Assembly: GCA_023398105.1 (NCBI GenBank)
Contig: JAEWST010000105.1
Coordinates: 8,785-72,784, forward strand
DNA from: Bacillota bacterium
Lineage (GTDB): Bacteria; Bacillota; Clostridia; Acetivibrionales; DSM-1351
Direction: 5' to 3'
DNA length: 64,000 nt
The notes beneath the pieces were generated by a model that worked only from the letters and a program-made list of their open reading frames with translations, ran no database searches and was not told the DNA's origin. The position numbers were made by a program, and so were the translations under genes. Every line of letters begins with the position of its first letter. Within the stretch, counting starts at the first letter, position 1. Shown here piece after piece: positions 56,001-64,000 of this stretch.

Positions 56001-58881
56001 TCAGAAAGTAAGCGATAGCAAATATATAATAGGAACTGAAGGAAAAGATTATGTGAGATTATTAGCTGACGTATTAAATACTGATTTGAGACTTACTAGA
56101 ATAATACATTATTCTAATATAGAGAAATTCAATAATGTAAAGGGATTGCAGGAACTAACGAACTTTAAAAAATATGGAGTTTTAAGTCTATTTCATTTAA
56201 CAAAAGCCATTTATGAGTGCCAAATTAAAGACAATATACAAATGGTACTGGTGGCTGATTGTGCAACTGAAGTAACTGGACAGGAAGGGTATATAAACCC
56301 TTATAATAATGCATTTTTAAATATGGGAAAGGTAATAGACAATGAATTCTCAAATCTTAGATTACGATGTGTAGATATTGAAGAAACTACAGGTGCAGAG
56401 ACTATTTATTCAGAAATCCTTTCACCAGAGAATATTAATATGATTGCTTACCGTAATGGTCAAAGATATATTCAATATCTAAAAGAGCTTTCTATTGAGG
56501 AAAAGCCATCGCAACAAATTTCTGTTAAAAGTGAAGGCGTATACATAATTACTGGTGGTTTTGGTTGGTTGGGTCTTGAAATGGGCAAATATTTATCACA
56601 AAAAGGAAAAGCTAATATTTGTCTTATTGGACGTAAGCAGCTTCCACCTATGGAAGAATGGGATACTATTATAAATAAAAATGATGATTCCAAGATGTGT
56701 AGAAAGCTTGAGACTATTAAACAAATGAAAGCATCTGGAGCAAACGTAATATATTGTAGTGGTGATGTATCTAATTTTGAACAAATGAACATGATAATTG
56801 GTAAACTTCGAGATCAATTCGGTTCAATAAATGGAATTGTTCATGCTGCAGGTGTAGCAGGTGATGGAATATTAATCAACAAAAGTGAAGAGACTTTCTG
56901 CAATGTAATTAATCCAAAAGTAGATGGAACTTGGATACTGGATATTCTAACTCAAAATGATACGATGGATTTCTTTGTCTTGTTTTCATCAGTTGCGGTA
57001 CTTGCTGGAGATATCGGACAAGCAGATTATACAGCTGCAAACAGCTTTATGGATTCATACTCTTTCTATAGAAACAAAAAAGGCAAAAGGACGCTATCAA
57101 TTAATTGGACTAGCTGGGGCGAAATTGGGATGGCGGTAGATTATGGTTTTCACCTTAATGGTGTATTTAAAAATTTATCCACTAATGATGCAATAAAGGC
57201 TTTTGATGAGGTTATAAATAAGGACATCAACAAGGTTATCATAGCAGAACCTAATTACAATCATAGCATTTTTGAAAATGAAGATAATTTTCCTTTTAAG
57301 CTTTCTGATGAGATGAGTTTTGCTGCAAAAAGGGCAAAGAAAAAATCAGATAAGGTAAAAGAAACTAAAAGCTGGATTGCTAATGTAAAACTTAAAGGTA
57401 AATCAGATGGAAGCTATACAAAAACTGAGCTTAAGATAGGCCAAATCTGGTGTGAAATACTTGGAATTGAAGAAATTGATATACATGACGATTTTATTGG
57501 ATTAGGTGGTAATTCCCTTATTGCTCTGAAGTGTGAAACAGAAATGGTAAAAGAAAATCTTTTAATAAATTATTCGGATATTAGTATATATCCTACAATT
57601 GCTGAATTATCAAAGCTTGTGGATAGTAAGCAAAAAACTAATAGTAATGAAGAAAATGAGACTCAAGAAATTGTGGAAAATATGCACAATACTAATTTTG
57701 TTTCTGTACAGGAGGAAAAGGTCTCCAACGAAGTTATCAAAACAGATGAAAACTACATTAATAAAGCACAGCCCTGTAAGACTTCAAGCAGTAGGGGCTC
57801 AAAGGAATTGAAAATAGTTATACAAAACGAGATTTCATGTTATTTGCACTGGAGTTTGCCGCTATGTATTGTTCTTGCTGATGATAGGTTTTTACCGTGG
57901 TTTTATAATAAATTTACTCAGGTATATTGCCACACGCATAAAAATGATTATGTAATTTTTAATTACCTTGAAAATTACAACTTTATATGTGAAATAGCAC
58001 AATGTCAAAATTTAGGGTTAGATTTACTAAAGCATATACCATCTATAATTGATTTTATAATTAAAAACATAAACAATGGGTTTTATATGATCATTAATTT
58101 GGATGAGAGCCTTCTCCCAAATAAAACTGCATTTGGCAAAGAACATTTTGTTCATGAATCTTTAATATATGGTTATGACGATGAAAGGAGACAGATAAAG
58201 GCAGTAGGCTTCAATGAAAATAATATGTTTACTAGTATTGAGTTTGAGTACGATGAACTTGTAAAGGCATATGAAAGTGCACAGATAAATTATGAGGAAA
58301 CAGCTATGCACTGCAAATGGGCTTCAATTCGTCTTATAAAGCTTAAAGAATGCAACGAAGAATATCCATTTTCGCTGAAAGCATTTACAAACGAACTAAA
58401 GAATTATTTATTTTCTATAGAGGATAAGGGTAAAACGTACATATGTGGTGGATTAGAGCATGAAATTATCTCGTTTGATTGTGGCTTTAAGGTATATGAT
58501 ATCTATATAAATAATCTAAAAAAGATGCTTGATGGAATGTTTAATATAGACTATAGAGCTATACATTTGCTTGCAGAGCATAAGAGGTGTATCAATAACA
58601 GGCTTGTATTTATTATGTCAAAATATGATGTTCCAAGTGGGTTTAAGGAATTATGTGATGAGTTTGCAGATATAACTGAAAAATTTAAGCAGCTACGAGT
58701 AAAAACTTATATTCAAGCTCAGCAAGCATTAAAATCTGATATATTATTAGATGATAATTATAAGAATACTATTAAGTATATTATTGACAATCTTGAAGCA
58801 ATAAAAAATGAGGAACACGGAATTTTATTACAGATATATGAGAAATTAGGTCATATTGAAAATGATTTTTATATTAAATAA
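53020..58881 (+). CDS. PKS2: trans-AT module KS-DH-KR-ACP with C-terminal BtrH-like domain
   Basis: 1,953 residues; AAGGAG precedes the ATG. A short N-terminal segment is followed by a complete ketosynthase ('DTACSSS', Cys about 210; 'EAHGTGT'; 'NIGHID'). The dehydratase has an intact HxxxGxxxxP in 'EHSIMGNSVVP' (about 681) and 'HPALMDCA'. The ketoreductase has 'TGGFGWLG' near 1177 and Tyr in 'QADYTAANSF'. ACP 'LGGNSLIAL' near 1500. After a Gln/Asn/Glu linker, residues about 1595-1953 form a domain with 'EISCYLHWSLPLC', 'GFYMIINLDES' and 'HESLIYGYDDE', resembling the Cys/His pattern of BtrH N-terminal proteins. There is no thioesterase or reductase, so this domain is the best candidate for chain release to an amine or other nucleophile. 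Confidence 0.9.
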   Translation: MNDFTKFIIQNTVDGKIEKSVGVEMIKMFLENKDNEPPKDIAIIGMALKMPKANDMESFWQNIENGVECIRDIPQNRKKDMEEMLGIDLDFKNDNKEFIKAGYLEDIDKFDYKFFKISPLEAKLMNPSHRIFMQTAYKAIEDAGYSSEKLAGTNTGVFVGHNDSNIYGSYIMRTEPQLTSMSIPGNMAATLSGRLSYLFDFKGPNLLVDTACSSSLVAIYLACKSIRSGDCEQAIAGGIKINLFPVEGAYEMGVESKNNKVRAFDENSDGTSWGEGAAVIMLKPLEKALADKDNIYAVIKGVASNQDGTSISMTAPNSLAQKEVIISAWKDAGIDPETISYIEAHGTGTKLGDPVEITGIQKAFMEYTDKKQFCAIGSIKPNIGHIDNASGVTSLIKAVLALMNKVIPPTINFEKPNRAIAFEKSPVYIADRKVKWEANGFPRRCGVSSYGFSGTNCHIVLEEAPNIVESTMEASMPEILVLSAKSKEALLNLIKSYKEFMNRTQLKLRDICYTAATGRSHFEYRLAIKANCLEDAKKKIESIHEASLEVEGYLDNGIYYGIINSREMHSTNTDDDSNNSEIQRIDVNTEELDKISQKYILGKNIDWEKFYMNTQAKKVSIPTYQFEERRCWFDWGKLEKNHEKVNTKTLKHPLLDSLLADSFNQKIYITRFDSKKYWVLKEHSIMGNSVVPETTYLEMIKEICSLNDMGQAVTLKDVYFFDPLMVDESEYKDVQVIAQQDEDRIKFTIVSMSEGKWIKHVEATAQPCEKINNTMDIGVIKKKCSEKGIIDEERYSTASAAFGPRWRSLKEVFVGKGEFLSRFELPSQFISDIEEYGLHPALMDCAVNTINTIIGMLGDGVYLPLEYKILNIYNTMPDKFYSYIRRTNQGGENTDRASYDITLLCEDGTVFVDIKGYMVEKMVAANNRFRQLAGEVGLYYETKWIPITEKKPASLELTERILLFDKENGISGQLAELLRDRGAETIEVSIGECYQKVSDSKYIIGTEGKDYVRLLADVLNTDLRLTRIIHYSNIEKFNNVKGLQELTNFKKYGVLSLFHLTKAIYECQIKDNIQMVLVADCATEVTGQEGYINPYNNAFLNMGKVIDNEFSNLRLRCVDIEETTGAETIYSEILSPENINMIAYRNGQRYIQYLKELSIEEKPSQQISVKSEGVYIITGGFGWLGLEMGKYLSQKGKANICLIGRKQLPPMEEWDTIINKNDDSKMCRKLETIKQMKASGANVIYCSGDVSNFEQMNMIIGKLRDQFGSINGIVHAAGVAGDGILINKSEETFCNVINPKVDGTWILDILTQNDTMDFFVLFSSVAVLAGDIGQADYTAANSFMDSYSFYRNKKGKRTLSINWTSWGEIGMAVDYGFHLNGVFKNLSTNDAIKAFDEVINKDINKVIIAEPNYNHSIFENEDNFPFKLSDEMSFAAKRAKKKSDKVKETKSWIANVKLKGKSDGSYTKTELKIGQIWCEILGIEEIDIHDDFIGLGGNSLIALKCETEMVKENLLINYSDISIYPTIAELSKLVDSKQKTNSNEENETQEIVENMHNTNFVSVQEEKVSNEVIKTDENYINKAQPCKTSSSRGSKELKIVIQNEISCYLHWSLPLCIVLADDRFLPWFYNKFTQVYCHTHKNDYVIFNYLENYNFICEIAQCQNLGLDLLKHIPSIIDFIIKNINNGFYMIINLDESLLPNKTAFGKEHFVHESLIYGYDDERRQIKAVGFNENNMFTSIEFEYDELVKAYESAQINYEETAMHCKWASIRLIKLKECNEEYPFSLKAFTNELKNYLFSIEDKGKTYICGGLEHEIISFDCGFKVYDIYINNLKKMLDGMFNIDYRAIHLLAEHKRCINNRLVFIMSKYDVPSGFKELCDEFADITEKFKQLRVKTYIQAQQALKSDILLDDNYKNTIKYIIDNLEAIKNEEHGILLQIYEKLGHIENDFYIK

Positions 58882-58929
58882 TATAAGTTTGTAATAAAGA
58901 ATTCAACAAACAGAAAGGATGATTTAGTT

Positions 58930-60180
58930 ATGAAAAAAACAGCATTACTGTTTCCTGGACAAGGATCTCAATATGTGGGCATGGGAAAGTCTTTATATGA
59001 AAAATACGCTGTTGTAATGGAAACCTTCGAAGAAGCAAATGAGGTGCTGGGGTTTAATATTGGAAAGTTATGCTTTGAAGGCGGGATAGAGGAACTTACT
59101 AGAACGGAGATTACTCAACCTGCAATACTGACAACGAGTGTTGCAATGTTTAGGGTTTATATGCAGGAGATAGGGCTGGAACCATCTTATTTGGGGGGAC
59201 ACAGTCTAGGAGAAATTACCGCATTAACATGTGCCGATGGAATTAAGTTTGGTGATGCGGTAAGAATTGTACATAATCGTGGAAAGTTTATGCAGGAGGC
59301 TGCGGCGGAAGGTACAGGAGCCATGGCGGCAATCAGCGGTTTAGAACGAGAAGTGATTGAAGAGGAATGTAGAATAAGGAAAGCTGGAAGGTTGGTTGTT
59401 GTTTCCAATTATAATGCACCAAATCAAATTGTTATCTCGGGATATAAAGAGGCAGTGGAAGAGGTTGGAGCAATACTGCAGAAAAAAGGCGGAAAGGTAG
59501 TACCTCTAAAAGTCAGTGCTCCTTTTCACAGTCCATTAATGATAGCGGCAGCACACAAATTAAAAGAGGAACTAACTCGGTATGAATTCGGTAAACTAAA
59601 GTGGCCAGTTTTATCAAATGTTACAGCACTGCCATATGAGGACAGCAGCATGATTATTAGCAATCTAGAAAGGCAGATAGTAGAACCAGTACAATGGCAG
59701 TCTACAATTCAATATTTAGAAAATAAAGGTGTTGAGGTTGGTATTGAACTTGGACCAAAAACAGTATTGAAGAATCTAATGAAGAATAATAGTAGTCGCA
59801 TAACAGCTTATTCATATGACAAAGAAGAAGATATGCTTGAATTAAAGAAAAAGTTTACAGCAGAAGTAAGAAATACAAGGATGAAGGTAATTGAGAAATG
59901 TATAGCTATTGCGGTTTGCACTAGGAACAGCAATTGGGACAATAATGAGTATAACAAAGGGGTAGTGATGCCCTACAAAAGGATTCAAGAGATGCTGGTA
60001 TCACTAGAGAAGGAAGGAAAAGTACCTACACTGAAACAGATGAATGACGCGTTGGAGATGCTCAGAACAGTGTTTATAACTAAAAGAACGCCTTTAAATG
60101 AGCAGATTGAAAGGTTTAATCAGGTATTTGATGAAACTGGAACACGCAGTCTATTTCCCGAATTTGTAATGCCAGCGTAA
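58930..60180 (+). CDS. Free-standing malonyl-CoA:ACP transacylase (trans-AT)
   Basis: 416 residues. A FabD-like domain (1-about 290) has 'LFPGQGSQYVGMG', Ser92 in 'GHSLGE', and His in 'APFHSPLM'. It supplies malonyl units to the two AT-less PKS modules. A C-terminal extension of about 110 residues ('GVVMPYKRIQEMLVS', 'KQMNDALEMLRTVF', ending 'SLFPEFVMPA') goes beyond the usual FabD length and may mediate contact with the synthases. Last gene of the operon; AAAGGATG precedes the ATG. Confidence 0.93.
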   Translation: MKKTALLFPGQGSQYVGMGKSLYEKYAVVMETFEEANEVLGFNIGKLCFEGGIEELTRTEITQPAILTTSVAMFRVYMQEIGLEPSYLGGHSLGEITALTCADGIKFGDAVRIVHNRGKFMQEAAAEGTGAMAAISGLEREVIEEECRIRKAGRLVVVSNYNAPNQIVISGYKEAVEEVGAILQKKGGKVVPLKVSAPFHSPLMIAAAHKLKEELTRYEFGKLKWPVLSNVTALPYEDSSMIISNLERQIVEPVQWQSTIQYLENKGVEVGIELGPKTVLKNLMKNNSSRITAYSYDKEEDMLELKKKFTAEVRNTRMKVIEKCIAIAVCTRNSNWDNNEYNKGVVMPYKRIQEMLVSLEKEGKVPTLKQMNDALEMLRTVFITKRTPLNEQIERFNQVFDETGTRSLFPEFVMPA

Positions 60181-60252
60181 ATAATACTTTTATAGTGTAA
60201 TTATTTCTGTATGTTATTTTAATGAAAAAGAAAAAGTGTAAACAAAATTATT

Positions 60253-60287
60253 AAGCCACCCACTATGACAATTAGCGGGTGGCTTTG
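60253..60287 (+). terminator. Rho-independent terminator ending the NRPS/PKS operon
   Basis: AAGCCACCC (60253-60261) pairs with GGGTGGCTT (60277-60285), with ACT/AGC near the loop and a short T-run. No other terminator of this strength was seen between 29687 and 60180. Confidence 0.8.
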
Positions 60288-60595
60288 ACATGTCATAAGT
60301 ACAAAAAATCTTTAAGTTTTTGAGTATCTTTAGTATTGTGTAAAACTTTAGGTGAAAATGTTGAAAAAACCAACACAAAAAACACATACACTTCGCATTC
60401 CTATAATATGGTTGAATTATTATTTTTATGGAAGGTATGTAAGAAGAAAGTTTGAATATTTATAACACTCGATATTACAAACAACAGATAGTTACCATGT
60501 GATTTATATACTTGATATTAGTCACTGATTGTCTTATGACAATAGTAATACTATTTCGTAATTAAAAATAGAGAAATTATTTATTAAGCACCGAT

Positions 60596-60712
60596 AAAGT
60601 GGTGTGCTGCATAAGAGGCGTGTAGCGAGACGAGAGATATTCTCACCGCCTGAAAATCAAAGCGTTACTTGCCACTTATAGAAGTGGAGGGCACTTTCTT
60701 GCCTCATTATAA
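60596..60712 (-). repeat. Dispersed palindromic repeat, copy D (inverted, diverged)
   Basis: Read on the minus strand it starts TATAATGAGGCAAGAAAGTG, has the CCACTT-CTAT-AAGTGG hairpin, CAGGCGGTGAGAATATCTC and a diverged right end. It lies in the 60181-60765 gap, which otherwise contains the terminator and no gene. Confidence 0.75.
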
Positions 60713-60765
60713 CAGGATGTATTTCAACAAAGCATAAAAAACTAATAATTCGAGGGGGGTTTATA

Positions 60766-63528
60766 TTGAGAGAAATAGTTAAAAAGGCTTTAATGGCTAC
60801 TGTTTTTACGTGTATGATTTTATTTTCAGGTACAGGGGTGTATGCTGCACCCTACGTTGATAGGACTTTTGAATTTAAACAGCCTGATAATTCTGTAGTT
60901 GAAGTAAAGGTAACAGGTGATGAATACTACCAACATGTTGAAAGTCCCGATGGCTATACCCTTTGCCGTGACCCTGAAACAGGATGGATTTGTTACGCAG
61001 ATTTAAATAGCGATCAAACCGAACTTGTTTCATCAGGAGAAATCTATATGGGTGTAGACAATGCACTCGAACGAAGTGTAGCTTTTCAAAGTATAAATGA
61101 AAGAAAACGCGAGAAGCATTTGGAAATAAAACCAGAATTGATTGCTCAAAAAAGGGATAGAGTTAAGAACATGATTTTGCCACAGCAAGGATTGCAGAAC
61201 TCAACAATACAAAAAAGCAGTTCTGATTTAGAGTCAAATTCTTTTTTGGCAGCTCCTCCACCGGGGAATATTATCGGGCTTACAATATTGATTAATTTTC
61301 CAGATGAAACCAGCAGTATTTCTAAGGCAGAGATTGATGACATGTTCAATAAGGTTGGATACACAGGATATGGAAATAATGGCTCTATTAGAGACTTCTT
61401 TTATGATATTTCTGGTGGGAAAATGACTTATACAAATTCTATAACAGGCTTCTATATGGCAAAGCATCCGAAATCCTATTACGATTCAGGTGCAGACTAC
61501 GCTAGAGCTCTTGAATTAGTAAATGAAGCTTTAGTCTGGCTGGATTCCACAGGCTATAATTTTTCAACATTAACAACTAATTCACAAAAATATGTTCTTT
61601 CTGTAAATTTTCTTTATGCAGGTAATATTGCACAGAATTGGGGTAAAGGAATATGGCCGCATCAGGGCTGGATTCCAAATGCATTTACAGCGGATGGAGT
61701 AAGGGTTCAAAAGTATGAAATGTCAAACATAGGAAAAGATTTGTCGATTGATACAATTTGTCATGAAAATGGACATCTAATTTGCAACTATCCTGATGTA
61801 TATGATTATGATGGTGATTCCTATGGATGTGGAGGATATTCACTGATGAGTGGTTCCTTTAATCCCAAAAATCCTACACCTCCTGACCCTTACTGCAGGA
61901 ACGTTATTAGTGGATGGAATAGTACTGTAAGCCTGAACAGCTATCCTAAAGGCTCCACTATCACTACATATTCAGAACCTAATTCAACACAAACAGTATA
62001 CCGATGGAGTGGAAGTAAAGCAAATGAGTATTTTCTTATAGAGAACATTATGAAGACAGGGAGATACCGCAATATGCCGGATGATGGTCTGCTAATATGG
62101 CATGTGGATGAGACTGGAAGTAACGACTATAACCAGATGACATCTTCAAGGCATTATAAAGTATCCGTAGAACAGGCAGACGGTCTCTTCGAATTAGAAA
62201 GGAATTTAAACGGGGGTAGGGCAAACGATTTATTCCATTCTGGATATAAGACAGCTTTTGATGATTCAACTACCCCGAATTCAAAGTGGTGGAATGGAAC
62301 ATCTTCTGGTTTGAAAATTTCTAATATTGGTCCTGTAGGAACTACCATGACCTTTACTTTGGATAGTGGGACAATAGCTACAAATACTGCACCTGTTGTC
62401 GATGCAGGAGCCAATAGTTCATTTACATTACCTGCCAGTATTAAGCTCAGCGGAAAGGCTAGCGACGATGGTTTACCGAGTGGTTCTAAGCTAAGTACTA
62501 CATGGAGCTTGCAAAGCGGCTCGGGTACGGCTACATTTGAGGACGTAAAAGCATTAAATACTAATGCCACTGTATCAGCAGCAGGTACTTATGTGTTTAA
62601 GCTTACAGCAAGTGATGGAACATTGTCATCCTCAGATACTGTTACAATAACAGTAAATCCAGTAGGTACAATTCCATCAGAATTCATAGCACATTATAAA
62701 TTTGATGAAACAAGCGGAACAACCGTAAATGACTCGTCTGGTTTGAATAATAATGCACAATTAAATGGGGGAGCAGTATGGGCAGTAGGACAAAACGGAA
62801 ATGCTGTTTCTTTTGATGGTACAAGTGGCTACGTAAGCTTGCCATCTGGAATATTAAGTAATGTAGACGATGCTACAATTTCTGCATGGGTAAAGCTAGA
62901 TACTGTAAGTGTATGGACAAGGATATTTGACTTTGGAACAGGAACAAATGCATATATGTTCTTAACTCCTCAAGGCGGTGGTAATAATCTGAGATTTGCA
63001 ATTACTACAAACGGCTACAATAATGAGGAACAAATAAACGCACCTGTACCAGCAGTGACAGGTGCTTGGAAGCATATAACTGTTACACTTTCAGGCAACA
63101 CAGGTATTCTATATATTGATGGTTTAGAAGCTTCCAGAAACAGCAATATGACATTAAAACCTTCAAGTTTAGGGAACTCAACCAAAAACTATATAGGGAA
63201 ATCTCAGTTTGAGAATGATGCATATTTGGATGGGGTTGTTGATGATTTCAGAATCTATAGTAAGGCTTTAAATGCTGATGAAGTGAAAACACTATTTGAA
63301 GGTAAACAAAGTATATACGTTTATGGAGATGTTAATGGGGATGGGGCAGTGGATTCGACTGATTACGCAGCAATGAAAAAACATCTGCTTGGATATGAAA
63401 ATGCATTGCAAAACAAGGACTGGAAAATAATCGCAGATTTGAATCAGGATGGCGTGATAGACGTCATTGACGCTGTTAATTTGAAAAAATTCCTTTTAGG
63501 GATGATTGAAACGCTGCCAGTAAAATAA
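60766..63528 (+). CDS. Secreted dockerin-bearing M6-family metalloprotease
   Basis: 920 residues, TTG start with GAGGGGGG upstream. Signal peptide at about 1-27. A propeptide-like region precedes an M6 (immune inhibitor A-like) catalytic domain with the zinc motif 'HENGH' near 333, followed by 'CNYPDVYDYDGDSYGCGGYSLM'. Then come a PKD/Ig-like beta domain (about 535-645, 'PVVDAGANSSFTLP'), a LamG/concanavalin-like domain (about 650-845, 'FDETSGTTVNDSSGLNNNA') and a C-terminal type I dockerin (857-918, 'YGDVNGDGAVDSTDYAAM'). It is probably carried on cellulosomes, where it could cut plant-wall or competing proteins, or process cellulosomal proteins. It converges on another dockerin gene. Confidence 0.92.
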   Translation: MREIVKKALMATVFTCMILFSGTGVYAAPYVDRTFEFKQPDNSVVEVKVTGDEYYQHVESPDGYTLCRDPETGWICYADLNSDQTELVSSGEIYMGVDNALERSVAFQSINERKREKHLEIKPELIAQKRDRVKNMILPQQGLQNSTIQKSSSDLESNSFLAAPPPGNIIGLTILINFPDETSSISKAEIDDMFNKVGYTGYGNNGSIRDFFYDISGGKMTYTNSITGFYMAKHPKSYYDSGADYARALELVNEALVWLDSTGYNFSTLTTNSQKYVLSVNFLYAGNIAQNWGKGIWPHQGWIPNAFTADGVRVQKYEMSNIGKDLSIDTICHENGHLICNYPDVYDYDGDSYGCGGYSLMSGSFNPKNPTPPDPYCRNVISGWNSTVSLNSYPKGSTITTYSEPNSTQTVYRWSGSKANEYFLIENIMKTGRYRNMPDDGLLIWHVDETGSNDYNQMTSSRHYKVSVEQADGLFELERNLNGGRANDLFHSGYKTAFDDSTTPNSKWWNGTSSGLKISNIGPVGTTMTFTLDSGTIATNTAPVVDAGANSSFTLPASIKLSGKASDDGLPSGSKLSTTWSLQSGSGTATFEDVKALNTNATVSAAGTYVFKLTASDGTLSSSDTVTITVNPVGTIPSEFIAHYKFDETSGTTVNDSSGLNNNAQLNGGAVWAVGQNGNAVSFDGTSGYVSLPSGILSNVDDATISAWVKLDTVSVWTRIFDFGTGTNAYMFLTPQGGGNNLRFAITTNGYNNEEQINAPVPAVTGAWKHITVTLSGNTGILYIDGLEASRNSNMTLKPSSLGNSTKNYIGKSQFENDAYLDGVVDDFRIYSKALNADEVKTLFEGKQSIYVYGDVNGDGAVDSTDYAAMKKHLLGYENALQNKDWKIIADLNQDGVIDVIDAVNLKKFLLGMIETLPVK

Positions 63529-63611
63529 TACCTGCACAGAGTTTGAGAGTGATATTGAAATGAATATATCTTTTATTCGCTGTAAATAAATCCTGTGTAT
63601 AGAGAAATAGC

Positions 63612-63662
63612 AAATACTCATTAAAGGTTAAGAATCTAAGTATTAACCTTTAATGAGTATTT
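63612..63662. terminator. Bidirectional 20-bp-stem terminator
   Basis: AAATACTCATTAAAGGTTAA (63612-63631), an 11-base loop, and its perfect complement (63643-63662) followed by T residues. It lies between two converging dockerin genes and can serve both. Confidence 0.88.
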
Positions 63663-63801
63663 TTTAGTGGAAATTATAGCTTTTGTACTAAGTGAAAAAT
63701 AGGATTCTTTAATGCCAGAGACATTTAGATTATATGAGAAAATGGTACTGGAAACCTAGTATTTCCCAATTGATACAAGGAAGTCCCTTTGCTGATGTAT
63801 T

Positions 63802-64000
63802 CTATTCTGGGAAAGATGATATGATACCAAGTAGATACTTTTTCATCACTGCGAAGTCAAGGGCATCAACTGTGCCATTTCCATCTAAATCAGCTAATGC
63901 AGTGTTTTCAATTTCTCCTGCACCTAATAGATGTTTCTTTATTAACATTAAATCTAATGAATCTATTGAACCATCAGAGTTAATATCACCTATTTTACCA
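63802..64000 (-). CDS. C-terminal dockerin of a cellulosomal protein (rest outside window)
   Basis: The minus-strand frame is open from the window edge to TAG at 63802-63804. The visible 65 residues form a type I dockerin: 'GKIGDINSDGSIDSLDLM', 'KKHLLGAG', then 'ALADLDGNGTVDALDFAV', 'KKYLLGII' and the end 'SSFPE'. The catalytic part lies beyond base 64000, so the enzyme class cannot be told. Confidence 0.9.
   Translation of the reverse strand, partial: GKIGDINSDGSIDSLDLMLIKKHLLGAGEIENTALADLDGNGTVDALDFAVMKKYLLGIISSFPE

Noticed and set aside
29687..60180. Closthioamide-type pathway known from cellulolytic clostridia
   Set aside because: Closthioamide is made without modular NRPS/PKS proteins; this operon is built of modular synthases and a prodrug peptidase.
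62154..62570. 138-codon minus-strand ORF inside the M6 protease gene
   Set aside because: Opposite-strand shadow of the PKD-like and adjacent coding region with no recognisable protein features.
1..64000. CRISPR array, tRNA, rRNA or prophage
   Set aside because: I saw no regularly spaced direct repeats, no tRNA cloverleaf, no rRNA segment and no phage structural genes; mobile traces are limited to the IS3-like and RhuM-like remnants and the short palindromic repeats.

Overview
This is an AT-rich, low-GC Gram-positive genome with strong GGAGG-type ribosome binding sites. Three secreted-type proteins (one only partly inside the window) carry type I dockerins with paired Ca-binding 'GDVNxDGxVDxxD' repeats. 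That points to a cellulosome-producing anaerobic clostridium of the Ruminiclostridium / Clostridium cellulolyticum kind. This is an inference from the proteins; no rRNA lies in the window.

Layout. 1-2.2 kb: the end of an rluF-type pseudouridine synthase and a secreted dockerin-tagged esterase with an operator-like palindrome. 2.6-5.7 kb: a decayed RhuM-like gene, then a minus-strand locus with an RNHCP zinc protein, a divergent tRNA-guanine transglycosylase, a stand-alone paralogue of ribosomal protein uS11 and a YhhQ-type queuosine-precursor transporter. 6.2-11.5 kb: a FemAB/GNAT-like transferase, an M20 metallo-amidohydrolase translationally coupled to a DegT-fold aminotransferase, and a TylF-type methyltransferase. 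11.7-16.6 kb: a complete luxE-luxD-luxC-like fatty acid reductase set with no luciferase genes, followed by a MiaB/RimO-like radical SAM enzyme. 16.8-19.1 kb: a GH31 alpha-glucosidase. 19.7-29.1 kb: a sugar-modifying biosynthetic locus (nucleotide-sugar dehydrogenase, AsnB-like ligase without the glutaminase cysteine, PIG-L deacetylase, radical SAM/SPASM-like enzyme, GT4, DegT aminotransferase, hexapeptide acyltransferase, xylose-isomerase-like TIM barrel), closed by a terminator.

29.7-60.2 kb holds one co-directional hybrid NRPS / trans-AT PKS operon: ACP, BtrH-like acyltransferase, NRPS1 (C-A-T-E), D-asparaginyl-peptidase/ABC-exporter fusion, NRPS2 (C-T-half C), PKS1 (KS-DH-KR-ACP), a PhpK-like B12 radical SAM enzyme fused to a half C domain, NRPS3 (half C-A with an inserted FkbM methyltransferase-T), a KASIII-like protein, PKS2 (KS-DH-KR-ACP-BtrH-like domain) and a free-standing malonyl transferase. 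By alignment to GrsA I read the NRPS1 pocket residues as the asparagine code, and the module ends in an epimerase. Together with the membrane peptidase this predicts an N-acyl-D-Asn prodrug scheme of the colibactin / xenocoumacin / zwittermicin type, combined with unusual assembly-line parts. There is no thioesterase, no reductase domain and no phosphopantetheinyl transferase in the window.

The right end (60.8-64 kb) returns to cellulosomal genes: a dockerin-bearing M6 metalloprotease and, converging on it across a 20-bp-stem terminator, the 3' end of another dockerin protein. Four copies of a short palindromic dispersed repeat (about 810, 5950, 11510 and 60600) lie between these blocks, always outside genes. 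The product of the main cluster, and any link between it and the sugar and lux-like loci, are inferences.
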